Below, in pieces: positions 8,014-15,436 of a stretch of DNA of 64,000 nt. Every line of letters begins with the position of its first letter. The stretch's first letter is position 1. The notes below the pieces were generated by a model. That model made no database searches, was not told the DNA's origin, and saw only the letters and a program-made list of their open reading frames with translations. The translations under genes were made by a program, and so were the position numbers. The DNA comes from CBDDEC01 sp965198045. GTDB lineage: Bacteria; Chloroflexota; Dehalococcoidia; UBA2979. The stretch covers positions 21,189-85,188 of the forward strand of contig CBDAOL010000003.1 of assembly GCA_965198045.1 (NCBI GenBank), written 5' to 3'.

Positions 8014-8352
8014 ATGGCGACATACTTGGGCTTCTACACGATCGACGCAGGCTTTCAGGCGGAGAGCAACGACACCGCACGGTCGGGCAACACGGGCGTG
8101 GATCCGACGTTCCTCGACAAAGTGCAGGGACTCACGGGTGCCCTGCCCGAGGGCACCTCGATCGTTGGCTCCTACGGCACGCTGTCCACTGACCGGCCAA
8201 ACGTGATGATCGTCGATGCGAGCGATCCCTCGGGACTGACGTTCCTCAACAGCTACTACGCCGGATACCTGGAGTTCGACTGGACGCCGGCGACGGTGGT
8301 CGGTGGCAGTCAGGGCGAGCGCGACGCCTGGCGGGAGAGCGTCAACGGGTAG
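8014..8352 (+). CDS. Hypothetical protein, about 112 aa
   Basis: I do not recognise a named family. The chosen ATG at 8014 follows an AGGGCAGAG stretch and gives MATYLGFYTIDAGFQ; an in-frame ATG at 7993 is possible. The protein is soluble, with alternating strands, a GTSIVGSYGTLS turn and a conserved-looking NVMIVDASDPSGLTFLNSYY segment, resembling small ferredoxin-like alpha/beta-barrel monomers of the DUF3303/GYD type. It is divergent from lysS and its 3' end overlaps that of the convergent DUF3291 gene by 11 bases. Confidence 0.6.
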   Translation: MATYLGFYTIDAGFQAESNDTARSGNTGVDPTFLDKVQGLTGALPEGTSIVGSYGTLSTDRPNVMIVDASDPSGLTFLNSYYAGYLEFDWTPATVVGGSQGERDAWRESVNG

Positions 8353-8827
8353 GCTCGGCAGTTCGCCCGGTCCCTGGCGCCTCGAACGGGTGCGCGAAGT
8401 CAAAGGCGGTCGCGGCCGGTCCAGCTGCGCGCAGCATGTCCAGCCGCTCTCGGGCTTCGTCGAGGCTCGGTTGATGGCCCTCGGCGACCCACCAGAGGAC
8501 GGCATACGGCTGTGTGGCGCGTTCAAACCACTCGGCACGACGCCGCAAGAACGGCCCGTGCTCATCGCCGAGATAGAAGCGCTGTAGCGCCGTCAACGAC
8601 TCCCAGACGGAGAGGTTCACGAGGGTTCGTGGGTCGTCGCCGGACCGGAACGAGGTGGCATCGCCCTCGTCGGACTGCAGGCGCCAGACGAACCCCGGGC
8701 TGCCGTCGGCGATTGCGTTCACTTCGAGCAGCGCGTCCGTGAAGTCGCGCATCCTTGGATCGTCCATGTCGTAGCGCGCGGCCGCGATGTTGAGCTGCGC
8801 GTGCTGGTAGCCGGCATGGCTCGTCAT
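8342..8827 (-). CDS. DUF3291 family protein (dimeric alpha/beta barrel, monooxygenase-like)
   Basis: 161 residues with the family opening YQHAQLNIAAARYDMDDPRM, the GSPGFVWRLQSDEGDAT core, NLSVWESLTALQRF and a C-terminal AVLWWVAEGHQPSLDEA segment. DUF3291 proteins share the ferredoxin-like fold of antibiotic-biosynthesis monooxygenases; enzymatic activity is unproven. It is a single gene between convergent and divergent neighbours, and its last codons overlap the 3' end of the 8014 gene on the other strand. Confidence 0.8.
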   Translation of the reverse strand: MTSHAGYQHAQLNIAAARYDMDDPRMRDFTDALLEVNAIADGSPGFVWRLQSDEGDATSFRSGDDPRTLVNLSVWESLTALQRFYLGDEHGPFLRRRAEWFERATQPYAVLWWVAEGHQPSLDEARERLDMLRAAGPAATAFDFAHPFEAPGTGRTAEPTR

Positions 8828-8926
8828 CCCGCTCCTTGCCTCCTGCTCCGGATCATGCGGCGGTAGGCTTGAGGCGTCGCCGACCCCGATGCAGTTGGTC
8901 CTGTCTGCGGAGTTGTTCGGTGTCGC

Positions 8927-9400
8927 TCAGGACACGCTCGTGACGGTCATCTCCAGCTCGCCGCTTGGGGCCTGGATCTTGACCTTCTCGCCACGCTTTT
9001 TACCGAGGAGCGCGCGACCCACTGGCGACTGGTGGCTGATGCGACCGGCGGAGGGGTCGGCCTCGGCCGGGCCCACGAGCTGGTACTTCTGGCTCTTGCC
9101 GCCCTTGGCCTTGACGGTCACGGTCGAGCCGATACGCACATCCTTCGCACGATGCGCGGCGCGCTCGTCGATGACGGTCGCGTTCTCGAGCATGCGCTCG
9201 ATCTCGCTGATCCGGCCCTCGAGGAAGGCCTGCTGGTTCTTGGCGTCCTCATACTGACCATCGTGCTGGTCGGGGCCGAGTTCCTGGGCGTCGCGGATCG
9301 CCTCGGCGACCTGGGTGCGACGGACCGTCGTGAGCTCTTCGAGCTCCGCCTCCAGGGTGGCCAGACCCTTCTTGGTCAGCATTACTGGCTGGTCGGACAT
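8927..9400 (-). CDS. greA: Transcript cleavage factor GreA with altered coiled-coil tip
   Basis: 157 residues: N-terminal coiled coil (about 1-75) and FKBP-like C-terminal domain (GSTVTVKAKGGKSQKY, ISHQSPVGRALLGKKRG). GreA inserts its coiled coil into the RNA polymerase secondary channel and stimulates cleavage of backtracked RNA through an Asp and a Glu at the tip (GDLxENAEY in E. coli). Aligned without gaps from EGRI backwards, this tip reads GPDQHDGQY, placing Pro and His at those two positions. Either the acids have shifted by one residue or the protein has lost cleavage activity. The start ATG at 9400 is preferred; another ATG at 9415 is in frame. A second GreA-type gene is at 52531. Confidence 0.93.
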   Translation of the reverse strand: MSDQPVMLTKKGLATLEAELEELTTVRRTQVAEAIRDAQELGPDQHDGQYEDAKNQQAFLEGRISEIERMLENATVIDERAAHRAKDVRIGSTVTVKAKGGKSQKYQLVGPAEADPSAGRISHQSPVGRALLGKKRGEKVKIQAPSGELEMTVTSVS

Positions 9401-9601
9401 GCCATCCCGTCCCATCGTTGCCAGGCCCGCGCGCCTGGGGCGAATGCGGACACTGGGGGGTGGGGGAATCAGAAACGCGGACCCACCGTTGCCGGCAAGT
9501 CCGCCCGTGGCCCAAACAGGGTAGATCGACCGCCGAGGCGTTGCAACCACAATCAGCACACACGTTCGCCACAGGAACGCCACAGAACGGCACGGAGACG
9601 A

Positions 9602-9615
9602 CGAACATCTGTTCG
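9602..9615. promoter_or_regulatory. LexA-like palindrome CGAACATCTGTTCG
   Basis: A perfect palindrome CGAACA-TC-TGTTCG in the greA-htrA divergent region. Its core GAAC-N4-GTTC fits the Gram-positive LexA box, and 13 of 14 bases match the operator strand at 3285-3298. It lies about 20 bases upstream of a possible extended -10 (TGATACACT, 9634-9642) facing the htrA-like gene, where it would cover the -35 region. Which of the two flanking genes it controls is not certain. Confidence 0.45.
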
Positions 9616-9697
9616 CTCGGCTCAGCACCCCGCTGATACACTGCGGTATCGCCACCGCACGCTCCCCCGCGGCCTCGGAGGCGTCGAAATTCGCAGT

Positions 9698-10804
9698 GTG
9701 ACCCGCCTTGCGGCCGTGCTGGCGCTCCTCGTCCTCGTGGGCGTCGTCTCCGGCCTCGCAGGAGGCGTGATCGCACTGCAACTCGACGGTGATGACAGCT
9801 CCGGGGCAGTGTCGAGCTCGACACCGGCGTCACCGATTGCCGATTCTGACGCGGACCGCGTACGCGACGCCATTGCGGAGGTCTCGCCCGCCATCGTGCG
9901 GGTGTTGGTGACCGTCGCCTCCGACGCCGATCCACGCCTCGGCACCACAAGCGTTGGTTCTGGAATCATCGTTGACGATCGCGGGCTGGTGCTGACGAAC
10001 TACCACGTGATCCAGGAGTTCGATTCGATTGCCGTGGTGCTCGAGACCGGCGAGGTGCGCCCGGCGGAGCTGATCGCGGACGATGCGCCGTTCCAGGACG
10101 TCGCGCTGCTGCGGATCGAGCCGGGTGGCCTTCGTTCGGCGCGCATCAATGACCAGACAGTGCTGCGACAGGGCGATCCGGTGCTCTCGATCGCCGCCGG
10201 CATCATCAGCGACACCAACCAGGTGAAGCTCGGCATCATTTCCGACACCGACCTCGTGATCGATCGATCCGATGTGATCCTCGAGGGGATGATCCAGACT
10301 GACGCGTCGATCAACACCGGTGACTCCGGCGGTGCGCTGGTGAACCTCGACGGCGAGGTCGTCGGCCTGGTGACAGCGAACCTGCGGATCACGCCGGACG
10401 GCGAAGTGATCGAGGGCGTTGGATTCGCGCACGGCATGTCGACGATCACGCCCATCATCGAGTCAGTGCTGCGCAACGGACTCAACACGCGGCCGCGGTA
10501 CGGCATCGAGCGCATCGGTGAGCAGCACATCCCGATCGACGCCGCCGTGGCGTCGGTGCTCGAGCTGCCCGTGGAGCGGGGCGCGTTGATCACAGGTGTC
10601 GCGATCGGCAGCCCGGCCGAGGACGGTGGCGTCCTGCCCGGCGACATCGTGCTGGAGGTCAACGGTGTCGCGGTCGGCGAGCCGCTGCCGCTGGCCAATC
10701 TACTGAAGACGGGCGCCGATGTGCAGCTCACGTTGCTGCGCGCCGGTGAGCAGCGGATCGCGACGGTGCTCCCGGCGCCGCTGATCCAGGCGACGGGGCC
10801 ATAA
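9698..10804 (+). CDS. Membrane-anchored HtrA/DegP-like trypsin-fold protease with PDZ domain
   Basis: About 368 residues from a GTG at 9698 (the GGAGG at 9677 is rather distant). One N-terminal membrane helix (about 4-26) is followed by an acidic Ser/Thr linker, so the protease domain is extracytoplasmic. The catalytic triad is visible: His in LTNYHVI (about 103), Asp in QDVALLRI (about 134) and Ser in NTGDSGGALVN (about 210). A single PDZ domain follows (about 265-360; GSPAEDGGVLPGDIVLEVNG). HtrA proteins degrade or refold damaged envelope proteins. A LexA-like palindrome lies upstream, and the next gene begins 65 bases later on the same strand. Confidence 0.9.
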   Translation: MTRLAAVLALLVLVGVVSGLAGGVIALQLDGDDSSGAVSSSTPASPIADSDADRVRDAIAEVSPAIVRVLVTVASDADPRLGTTSVGSGIIVDDRGLVLTNYHVIQEFDSIAVVLETGEVRPAELIADDAPFQDVALLRIEPGGLRSARINDQTVLRQGDPVLSIAAGIISDTNQVKLGIISDTDLVIDRSDVILEGMIQTDASINTGDSGGALVNLDGEVVGLVTANLRITPDGEVIEGVGFAHGMSTITPIIESVLRNGLNTRPRYGIERIGEQHIPIDAAVASVLELPVERGALITGVAIGSPAEDGGVLPGDIVLEVNGVAVGEPLPLANLLKTGADVQLTLLRAGEQRIATVLPAPLIQATGP

Positions 10805-10869
10805 CCGATGAATCGACGTAGGCTAGAGGGCAGGCGGGGGCGAGCGGGCGTCGAGAGGCAGGCAGTCTG

Positions 10870-12768
10870 ATGGCCCAACCTCCGCTCGGGCGCGACCCCG
10901 AACGCCCGCTGGCGCCCGTGATCTTCGACGACGGTGACCGCATCGGCCCGCCACCGCCCACGGGCGGCTCCGACGACGCCGGCCTCTTTCGCATCCTCGC
11001 CATCATCGTCGGTCTGGGCATCGTGATCGCGGTCCTGATCCTCCCACCGATCTCGATCCTCGACGGCGGCGACGATTCCGATGACATCCAGGCGCAGGCC
11101 AGTGCCGAGTTCCCCTTGCTACCGGCGGGCCTCGAGGCGCTGAGCGAGCTGTACATGCCCGAACCCGTCGAGGGCGGAGAGGCCGGCTTTGAGCTGCAGG
11201 TGCCGCTGAAGCAGGCGGTCGTCGACGCCGGCAACCTGGGCGTGTACGCCTTCGAGGACGGCGACTGGACGCGCATCGCCGCCGCCGCGCTCTCCAACGA
11301 CGGTGAGACCGCGTTTGCCGAGGTGACATCGCTGCCGGCGGCCTTCGCCGTGCTGCGTCGAACGACGCTGGCCGGGGAGCTGGCGCTGATCGTCAACGCC
11401 GGCGAGCGCCCCGATCCCGCGGCCGGCGACATCGCCGCGACGATCTCCGTGATGGCAGCATCGCTGGCGCCTGACGACCCCTCGGCCCTGGCCGTCGAGT
11501 CCGACGCGGTCACCGGTTCGACCGTCGGCGGGGCGACGATGCTGCTTGGCGTCGACGGCGTTGCTGACGCGGCTCGCATCGAGGTGCTGATCGGCGACGA
11601 TGCGCAACGCGAAGCCCATGTGGAGAGCCTCGTGCTCGCCGCGAAGGAGCAGCAGGCGGACGGCCTCCACCTCGACTACCGCGGTCTCAGCGTCGCCAGC
11701 CGCGAAGCGTTCACCTCGCTGGTCACACGGCTCGCCTCGCGGCTCGACGACGAGGGGCTGAGCCTCGTGGTCTCGGTGCCGACGCCCGCCGGTTTCGACA
11801 CCGGCGCTTACGACTGGGCAGCGATCGGCGGCGTCGCCTCCGCGATCTGGTTGCACGCCCCGAGCGACCCGGTCGCCTACTACGAGCAGGTCGAGAGCGC
11901 CGTCGAGGCGGGGCAGGCGGCTGGTGTCGACGCGGCGCAGCTGCGACTCGTGCTCGAGCGCACCTCCACGGCGCGCGCCTCCAACGTCGTTTCGCGGATC
12001 ACGCTCCACGAGGCCCTCGTGCGGGCGAGCCAGGTCGCGCGTCGCTCGACCGGCGGGGTGGCGCCGGGCGATCCGGTCACGGTCGTCGCTTCTCAGTTGA
12101 CCGCAGACCTGGGGAACACCGGCATCCGCTGGGACGAGATGGCGCAGGCCGTCGCCTACTCCGGCGGTGAGGGCACCGTCTGGCTTGAGAACCGCTTCTC
12201 CGCCGCCTACCGGCTCGACCTCGCGGGACGGCTTGGCCTCGGCGGGGTGGTCGTCGCCGAAGCGCGCGCTGACGAAGAACTGGCGGATCTCTGGGACACG
12301 GTCCTCGGCTGGGTCGAGAGCGGCGCGGTAGCGCTCGAACAGCCCTACGGCCCCTATCTGACTCCGTGCTGGGAAGCCTCTGGCGGGGCGCTGGAGGGCG
12401 CCGGCGCGTGCTGGGACGGCTCCAGGAACAGCGGACTCGTCACCTGGCGCGCCCCCGCCACGCCGGGTGTGTACGACGTCACGCTGATCGTCTCGGAGGG
12501 CACGCGCTTCGTCGGCCAGCGGCTGTCGATGCGCGTCAGCGTCGACGGCGAAGTCGCCGAGCCCACGCCCGAGGGCACGAGCTCGCCGGTCGTCAGTGAC
12601 CCCGCTGGCACGCCCGACCCGACCGTTGAGCCGACGGCCGAACCCACCTCGGAGCCCACGGCCGAACCGACCTCGGAGCCGACGCCTGAGCCGACGCCCG
12701 AGCCCACGAGGACGCCACCGCCCAGCGGCACTCCTGACGGGCCGCCAGGTCCGGCCGGCAACGAGTGA
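10870..12768 (+). CDS. Membrane-anchored GH18-like protein, probably non-catalytic
   Basis: 632 residues. A Pro-rich cytosolic head, one membrane helix (about 39-60), an Ig-like stretch and a TIM-barrel-like region follow. The GH18 catalytic strand DGxDxDxE is represented by DGLHLDYRG, so the proton-donating Glu is replaced by Arg; late-barrel strands such as GLGGVVVAEARADEELADLWD match the GH18 ending. A Cys-containing beta-sandwich (CWEASGG...CWDGS) and a Pro-Thr-Glu repeat tail of about 60 residues end the protein. A carbohydrate-binding or scaffold role is inferred; family membership is moderate. rsmD starts one base after its stop. Confidence 0.6.
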   Translation: MAQPPLGRDPERPLAPVIFDDGDRIGPPPPTGGSDDAGLFRILAIIVGLGIVIAVLILPPISILDGGDDSDDIQAQASAEFPLLPAGLEALSELYMPEPVEGGEAGFELQVPLKQAVVDAGNLGVYAFEDGDWTRIAAAALSNDGETAFAEVTSLPAAFAVLRRTTLAGELALIVNAGERPDPAAGDIAATISVMAASLAPDDPSALAVESDAVTGSTVGGATMLLGVDGVADAARIEVLIGDDAQREAHVESLVLAAKEQQADGLHLDYRGLSVASREAFTSLVTRLASRLDDEGLSLVVSVPTPAGFDTGAYDWAAIGGVASAIWLHAPSDPVAYYEQVESAVEAGQAAGVDAAQLRLVLERTSTARASNVVSRITLHEALVRASQVARRSTGGVAPGDPVTVVASQLTADLGNTGIRWDEMAQAVAYSGGEGTVWLENRFSAAYRLDLAGRLGLGGVVVAEARADEELADLWDTVLGWVESGAVALEQPYGPYLTPCWEASGGALEGAGACWDGSRNSGLVTWRAPATPGVYDVTLIVSEGTRFVGQRLSMRVSVDGEVAEPTPEGTSSPVVSDPAGTPDPTVEPTAEPTSEPTAEPTSEPTPEPTPEPTRTPPPSGTPDGPPGPAGNE

Positions 12769-12769
12769 C

Positions 12770-13330
12770 ATGCGCGTCATCGCCGGGACCGCTCGCGGCG
12801 TCGAGCTGAAGCACCCGCAGGGCTCAACGCGCCCGACCTCCTCGAGGCTCCGCGAGTCGCTCTTCGGGATCCTGGAAGCCGCCGATCTCGACTGGTCCTC
12901 GGTCGTCGACCTCTACGCTGGAAGCGGTGCGCTGGGTATTGAGGCGCTCTCGCGCGGTGCGGGCCACTGCACGTTCGTCGAGTCGAGCCGCCGCGCCTGC
13001 GCGGTCATTCGCGACAACCTCCGTCTAACGGGGTTCGAGGACGCCTCGACGGTGGTGGCGAGGCCCATCGAGCGTTGGCGACCCGACGAGCGCGCTGCGT
13101 TCACCCTCGTGCTCGCTGACCCTCCTTATGATGACCCGGACGCGTGGCGCTCGATCGAAGAGGCGATCGGTGCCACTCTGGCCGAGCACACCACCATGGT
13201 TGTCGAGCATGCGGCGCGTCAGACGGCTCCGGCGACGTTGACCGGCCGCCCGCTGTGGCGGGACCGGAGGCAGGGCGACGGCGTCGTTGCCATCTACCGC
13301 GCAGCGCAGCGCGTTGAGGAGGATGCATGA
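12770..13330 (+). CDS. rsmD: 16S rRNA (guanine(966)-N2)-methyltransferase RsmD
   Basis: 186 residues with the diagnostic N-terminus MRVIAGTARG, the RPTSSRLRESLFGIL helix, SAM motif VVDLYAGSGALGIEALSRGA and the catalytic motif DPPYDDP. It methylates G966 of 16S rRNA on the small subunit. It is packed directly after the GH18-like gene and overlaps coaD by four bases (ATGA at 13327), a pairing (rsmD-coaD) conserved in very many bacteria and strong support for both assignments. Confidence 0.96.
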   Translation: MRVIAGTARGVELKHPQGSTRPTSSRLRESLFGILEAADLDWSSVVDLYAGSGALGIEALSRGAGHCTFVESSRRACAVIRDNLRLTGFEDASTVVARPIERWRPDERAAFTLVLADPPYDDPDAWRSIEEAIGATLAEHTTMVVEHAARQTAPATLTGRPLWRDRRQGDGVVAIYRAAQRVEEDA

Positions 13331-13809
13331 CCGTCGCGATGTACCCCGGACGCTTCGACCCGGTCACACTCGGGCATCTCGACATCCTGAACCGCGCGGC
13401 CGCTATCTGGGACGAGGTCGTCGTCGGCGTCGCCGAGTCCACCAGTACGCTCTTCTCGACCGACGAGCGCATCGAGATGTTCCGGGACGCGGCGAGCGCC
13501 CACGAGAACGTGCGCGTCACCGCCATCCGCGGCCTCACCATCGAGGCAGCACGCGACGAGGGCGCTACGGTCCTCGTGCGCGGACTGAGGTACATCACCG
13601 ACTTCAACGTTGAGTTCGACATGGCGCTGATGAACCGCAGTATGGCGCCAGGCATCGAGTCGGCGTTCCTGATGACCGCCGTCGAGTACCTCTACATCTC
13701 CGCCTCGCGGATCCGCGAGCTGGCGGCGTTCGGGCGCGATGTCAGCGAGTTCGTTCCGTCGGGAGTCGGCGAGCGCATCGCGGCGAAGATGGAGGCGCAG
13801 CGGCGCTGA
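13327..13809 (+). CDS. coaD: Phosphopantetheine adenylyltransferase
   Basis: 160 residues, the normal size. It transfers AMP from ATP to 4'-phosphopantetheine, the penultimate step of coenzyme A synthesis. The nucleotidyltransferase signature YPGRFDPVTLGHLDIL (T/HxGH), the VRGLRYITDFNVEFDMALMN core and the C-terminal YISASRIRELAAFG motif are all present. The start is fixed by the ATGA overlap with rsmD. The third position of the PGSFDP motif is Arg instead of Ser, a tolerated variation. Confidence 0.97.
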   Translation: MTVAMYPGRFDPVTLGHLDILNRAAAIWDEVVVGVAESTSTLFSTDERIEMFRDAASAHENVRVTAIRGLTIEAARDEGATVLVRGLRYITDFNVEFDMALMNRSMAPGIESAFLMTAVEYLYISASRIRELAAFGRDVSEFVPSGVGERIAAKMEAQRR

Positions 13810-13891
13810 GTCTGGGCGTCGAGGGCGCCGATGGTCGGCGAGCCCCGACGCGACGTACACTCTCTCTGGCACTCCCCCGAGGATCACCGCC

Positions 13892-14617
13892 ATGGACCTG
13901 CTCCACCTCGTCGATCGTCTCGAAGAACTGGTCGCCAGCGCCCAGAAGATGCCAATCGGCAACCGCGCGATCATCGATCGGCGTCGGTTGCTCGATCTCG
14001 TCGACCAGATGCGCGTCGCGATCCCGCAGGAGGTGCGAGAGGCCGAGGCCATCGTCGCCCAGCGCGAGACGCTGCAGCGCGAGGCCGAGGAGGAGGCACG
14101 GATCATCCTGGCGCGCGCCGAGGAGCAGGCGGCCCGGCTGATCGATGAGCACGAGCTGACGAGCGCAGCACGCCACCGCGCCGATGAGATCGCGGCGCAG
14201 GCAGAACTCCGTATCGAGGACCGCATCGCCGACGCCAACCGCGACGTGCAGGGGCGCATCGACGAGTCGCGTCGTCTCGCGCTTCAGCAGATGGAGACTG
14301 CTGACGATTACGCGAAGGAGTTGCTGCGCCGCCTTGAGCGCCAGCTCTCCGCGTTCGTCTCGTCGGTCCAGTCCGGCATCGAACAACTCGAGGAACCTCG
14401 CGGCGGTGGGCCGGCGATCACGGCCGAGCTTCCCGGAGATGCAGCAGATGGCCACGCCGCGCCGGTCGACGGGCCGCTGGCGACGATGATCTCGCCGGAG
14501 GTCGATGACGCCGAGGAGGAGCGGACACTCGTCTCGGCCGTTGGGAACGGCGACGCCAGCGTGATCGATGACCTCGATGGCGAGCGGCTGGACGATGATC
14601 CGACTGCGGGAACCTAG
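13892..14617 (+). CDS. Coiled-coil protein, DivIVA/ATP-synthase-b-like
   Basis: 241 residues from the ATG at 13892, preceded by GAGG. Residues about 1-45 form a short conserved head (MDLLHLVDRLEELV, RRLLDLVDQMRVAIP) followed by a long, highly charged coiled coil (about 45-160) and an acidic disordered tail. The head resembles the start of DivIVA-like/YlqD-type proteins of Chloroflexota found after coaD. No enzymatic motif is present. A structural role in cell division or envelope organisation is a guess from the architecture. Confidence 0.7.
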   Translation: MDLLHLVDRLEELVASAQKMPIGNRAIIDRRRLLDLVDQMRVAIPQEVREAEAIVAQRETLQREAEEEARIILARAEEQAARLIDEHELTSAARHRADEIAAQAELRIEDRIADANRDVQGRIDESRRLALQQMETADDYAKELLRRLERQLSAFVSSVQSGIEQLEEPRGGGPAITAELPGDAADGHAAPVDGPLATMISPEVDDAEEERTLVSAVGNGDASVIDDLDGERLDDDPTAGT

Positions 14618-14645
14618 CCCGAACCCCGGACGCTACTCCGCGACC

Positions 14646-15428
14646 TCACTCCGCGACCTCGTCAGCCCAGAGCGCCTCGATCGCGCGCGCCATGCGCTCA
14701 CGCACCTCGACGCCATCGACGAGCTCGATGCCGTGGGCACGGCCCGGCGACATCATCGCGAGCGTGGCGCGTGCCCCAGCCCCGTCGCGGAGTTGCTCGA
14801 ACGACTCAACGGCCGAGGCATCGTCCTCGGCGGCGATCAGCGCCAGCGGCGTCTTGGCCGACCGCACCGCGGCGAGGGCGTCGAGTTCGCCGAGCTGTGC
14901 GGGCGCGGAGAGAGCGATCACCCCTGCGATCGAGGGGTCTTCAGACGCTGCGACGATCGCCGCCGTGCCGCCCACCGAGGCGCCGACTAACACGATCTCG
15001 GTGAACCCTCGCGAGCGGGCGAACGCCACGGCGCTATGCACGTCTGCGGCCAGGCCCTCGAGGTCCCGATTCTCGCCATCACTGTCGCCATGGCCGCGGA
15101 AGTCGAACGTGAGGACCGACAGCGGCTCCTCGAGGGCTTCCTGCAGCGGCTCGATGGCTTCGTCCCAGTCGTGCTGGTCTCCGCCGAAGCCGTGGAGCAG
15201 CACGGCGATACGGTCGGCATGTCGCAACCACAGCCGGGCTGCGAGGCGGTCGCCGTGGGACCCGGGGATCGTCGCCAACTCGGCGCCGCCGGGGGCAGTC
15301 GTCGTTGCTTCATCCTCGGTCATGCGGCCAAGAGCCAGCAGCGCCAGGGAGGTCACCAGCAGGACCGCGGCGACGGCGGCTGCGATCAGCCCGATCTGCG
15401 AACGACGCGGCGGACGCGCTGCGGACAC
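14646..15428 (-). CDS. Membrane-anchored alpha/beta hydrolase
   Basis: 260 residues from a GTG at 15428 with GGAG close upstream. One N-terminal membrane helix (about 11-34) places the hydrolase domain outside or as a membrane-bound enzyme. Fold markers: LLHGFGGD oxyanion turn, FDFRGHGDSDG, nucleophile elbow GASVGG with Ser about 150, acid strand LALIAAEDDAS and a C-terminal His in GRAHGIEL. Substrate unknown (esterase or thioesterase type). It ends near the coiled-coil gene on the opposite strand and starts 8 bases after leuS on the same strand. Confidence 0.85.
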   Translation of the reverse strand: MSAARPPRRSQIGLIAAAVAAVLLVTSLALLALGRMTEDEATTTAPGGAELATIPGSHGDRLAARLWLRHADRIAVLLHGFGGDQHDWDEAIEPLQEALEEPLSVLTFDFRGHGDSDGENRDLEGLAADVHSAVAFARSRGFTEIVLVGASVGGTAAIVAASEDPSIAGVIALSAPAQLGELDALAAVRSAKTPLALIAAEDDASAVESFEQLRDGAGARATLAMMSPGRAHGIELVDGVEVRERMARAIEALWADEVAE

Positions 15429-15436
15429 GGTCTCTC

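Noticed and set aside
12600..12740. Short repeated units resembling a repeat array
   Set aside because: They encode the Pro-Thr-Glu tail of the GH18-like protein; units are codon-phased, without spacers, so not CRISPR. The same holds for 49190-49290.
11119..12780. 553-residue minus-strand frame opposite the GH18-like gene
   Set aside because: Composition is Arg/Gly/Asp-rich without any motif; the plus strand has signal anchor, domains and proper start.
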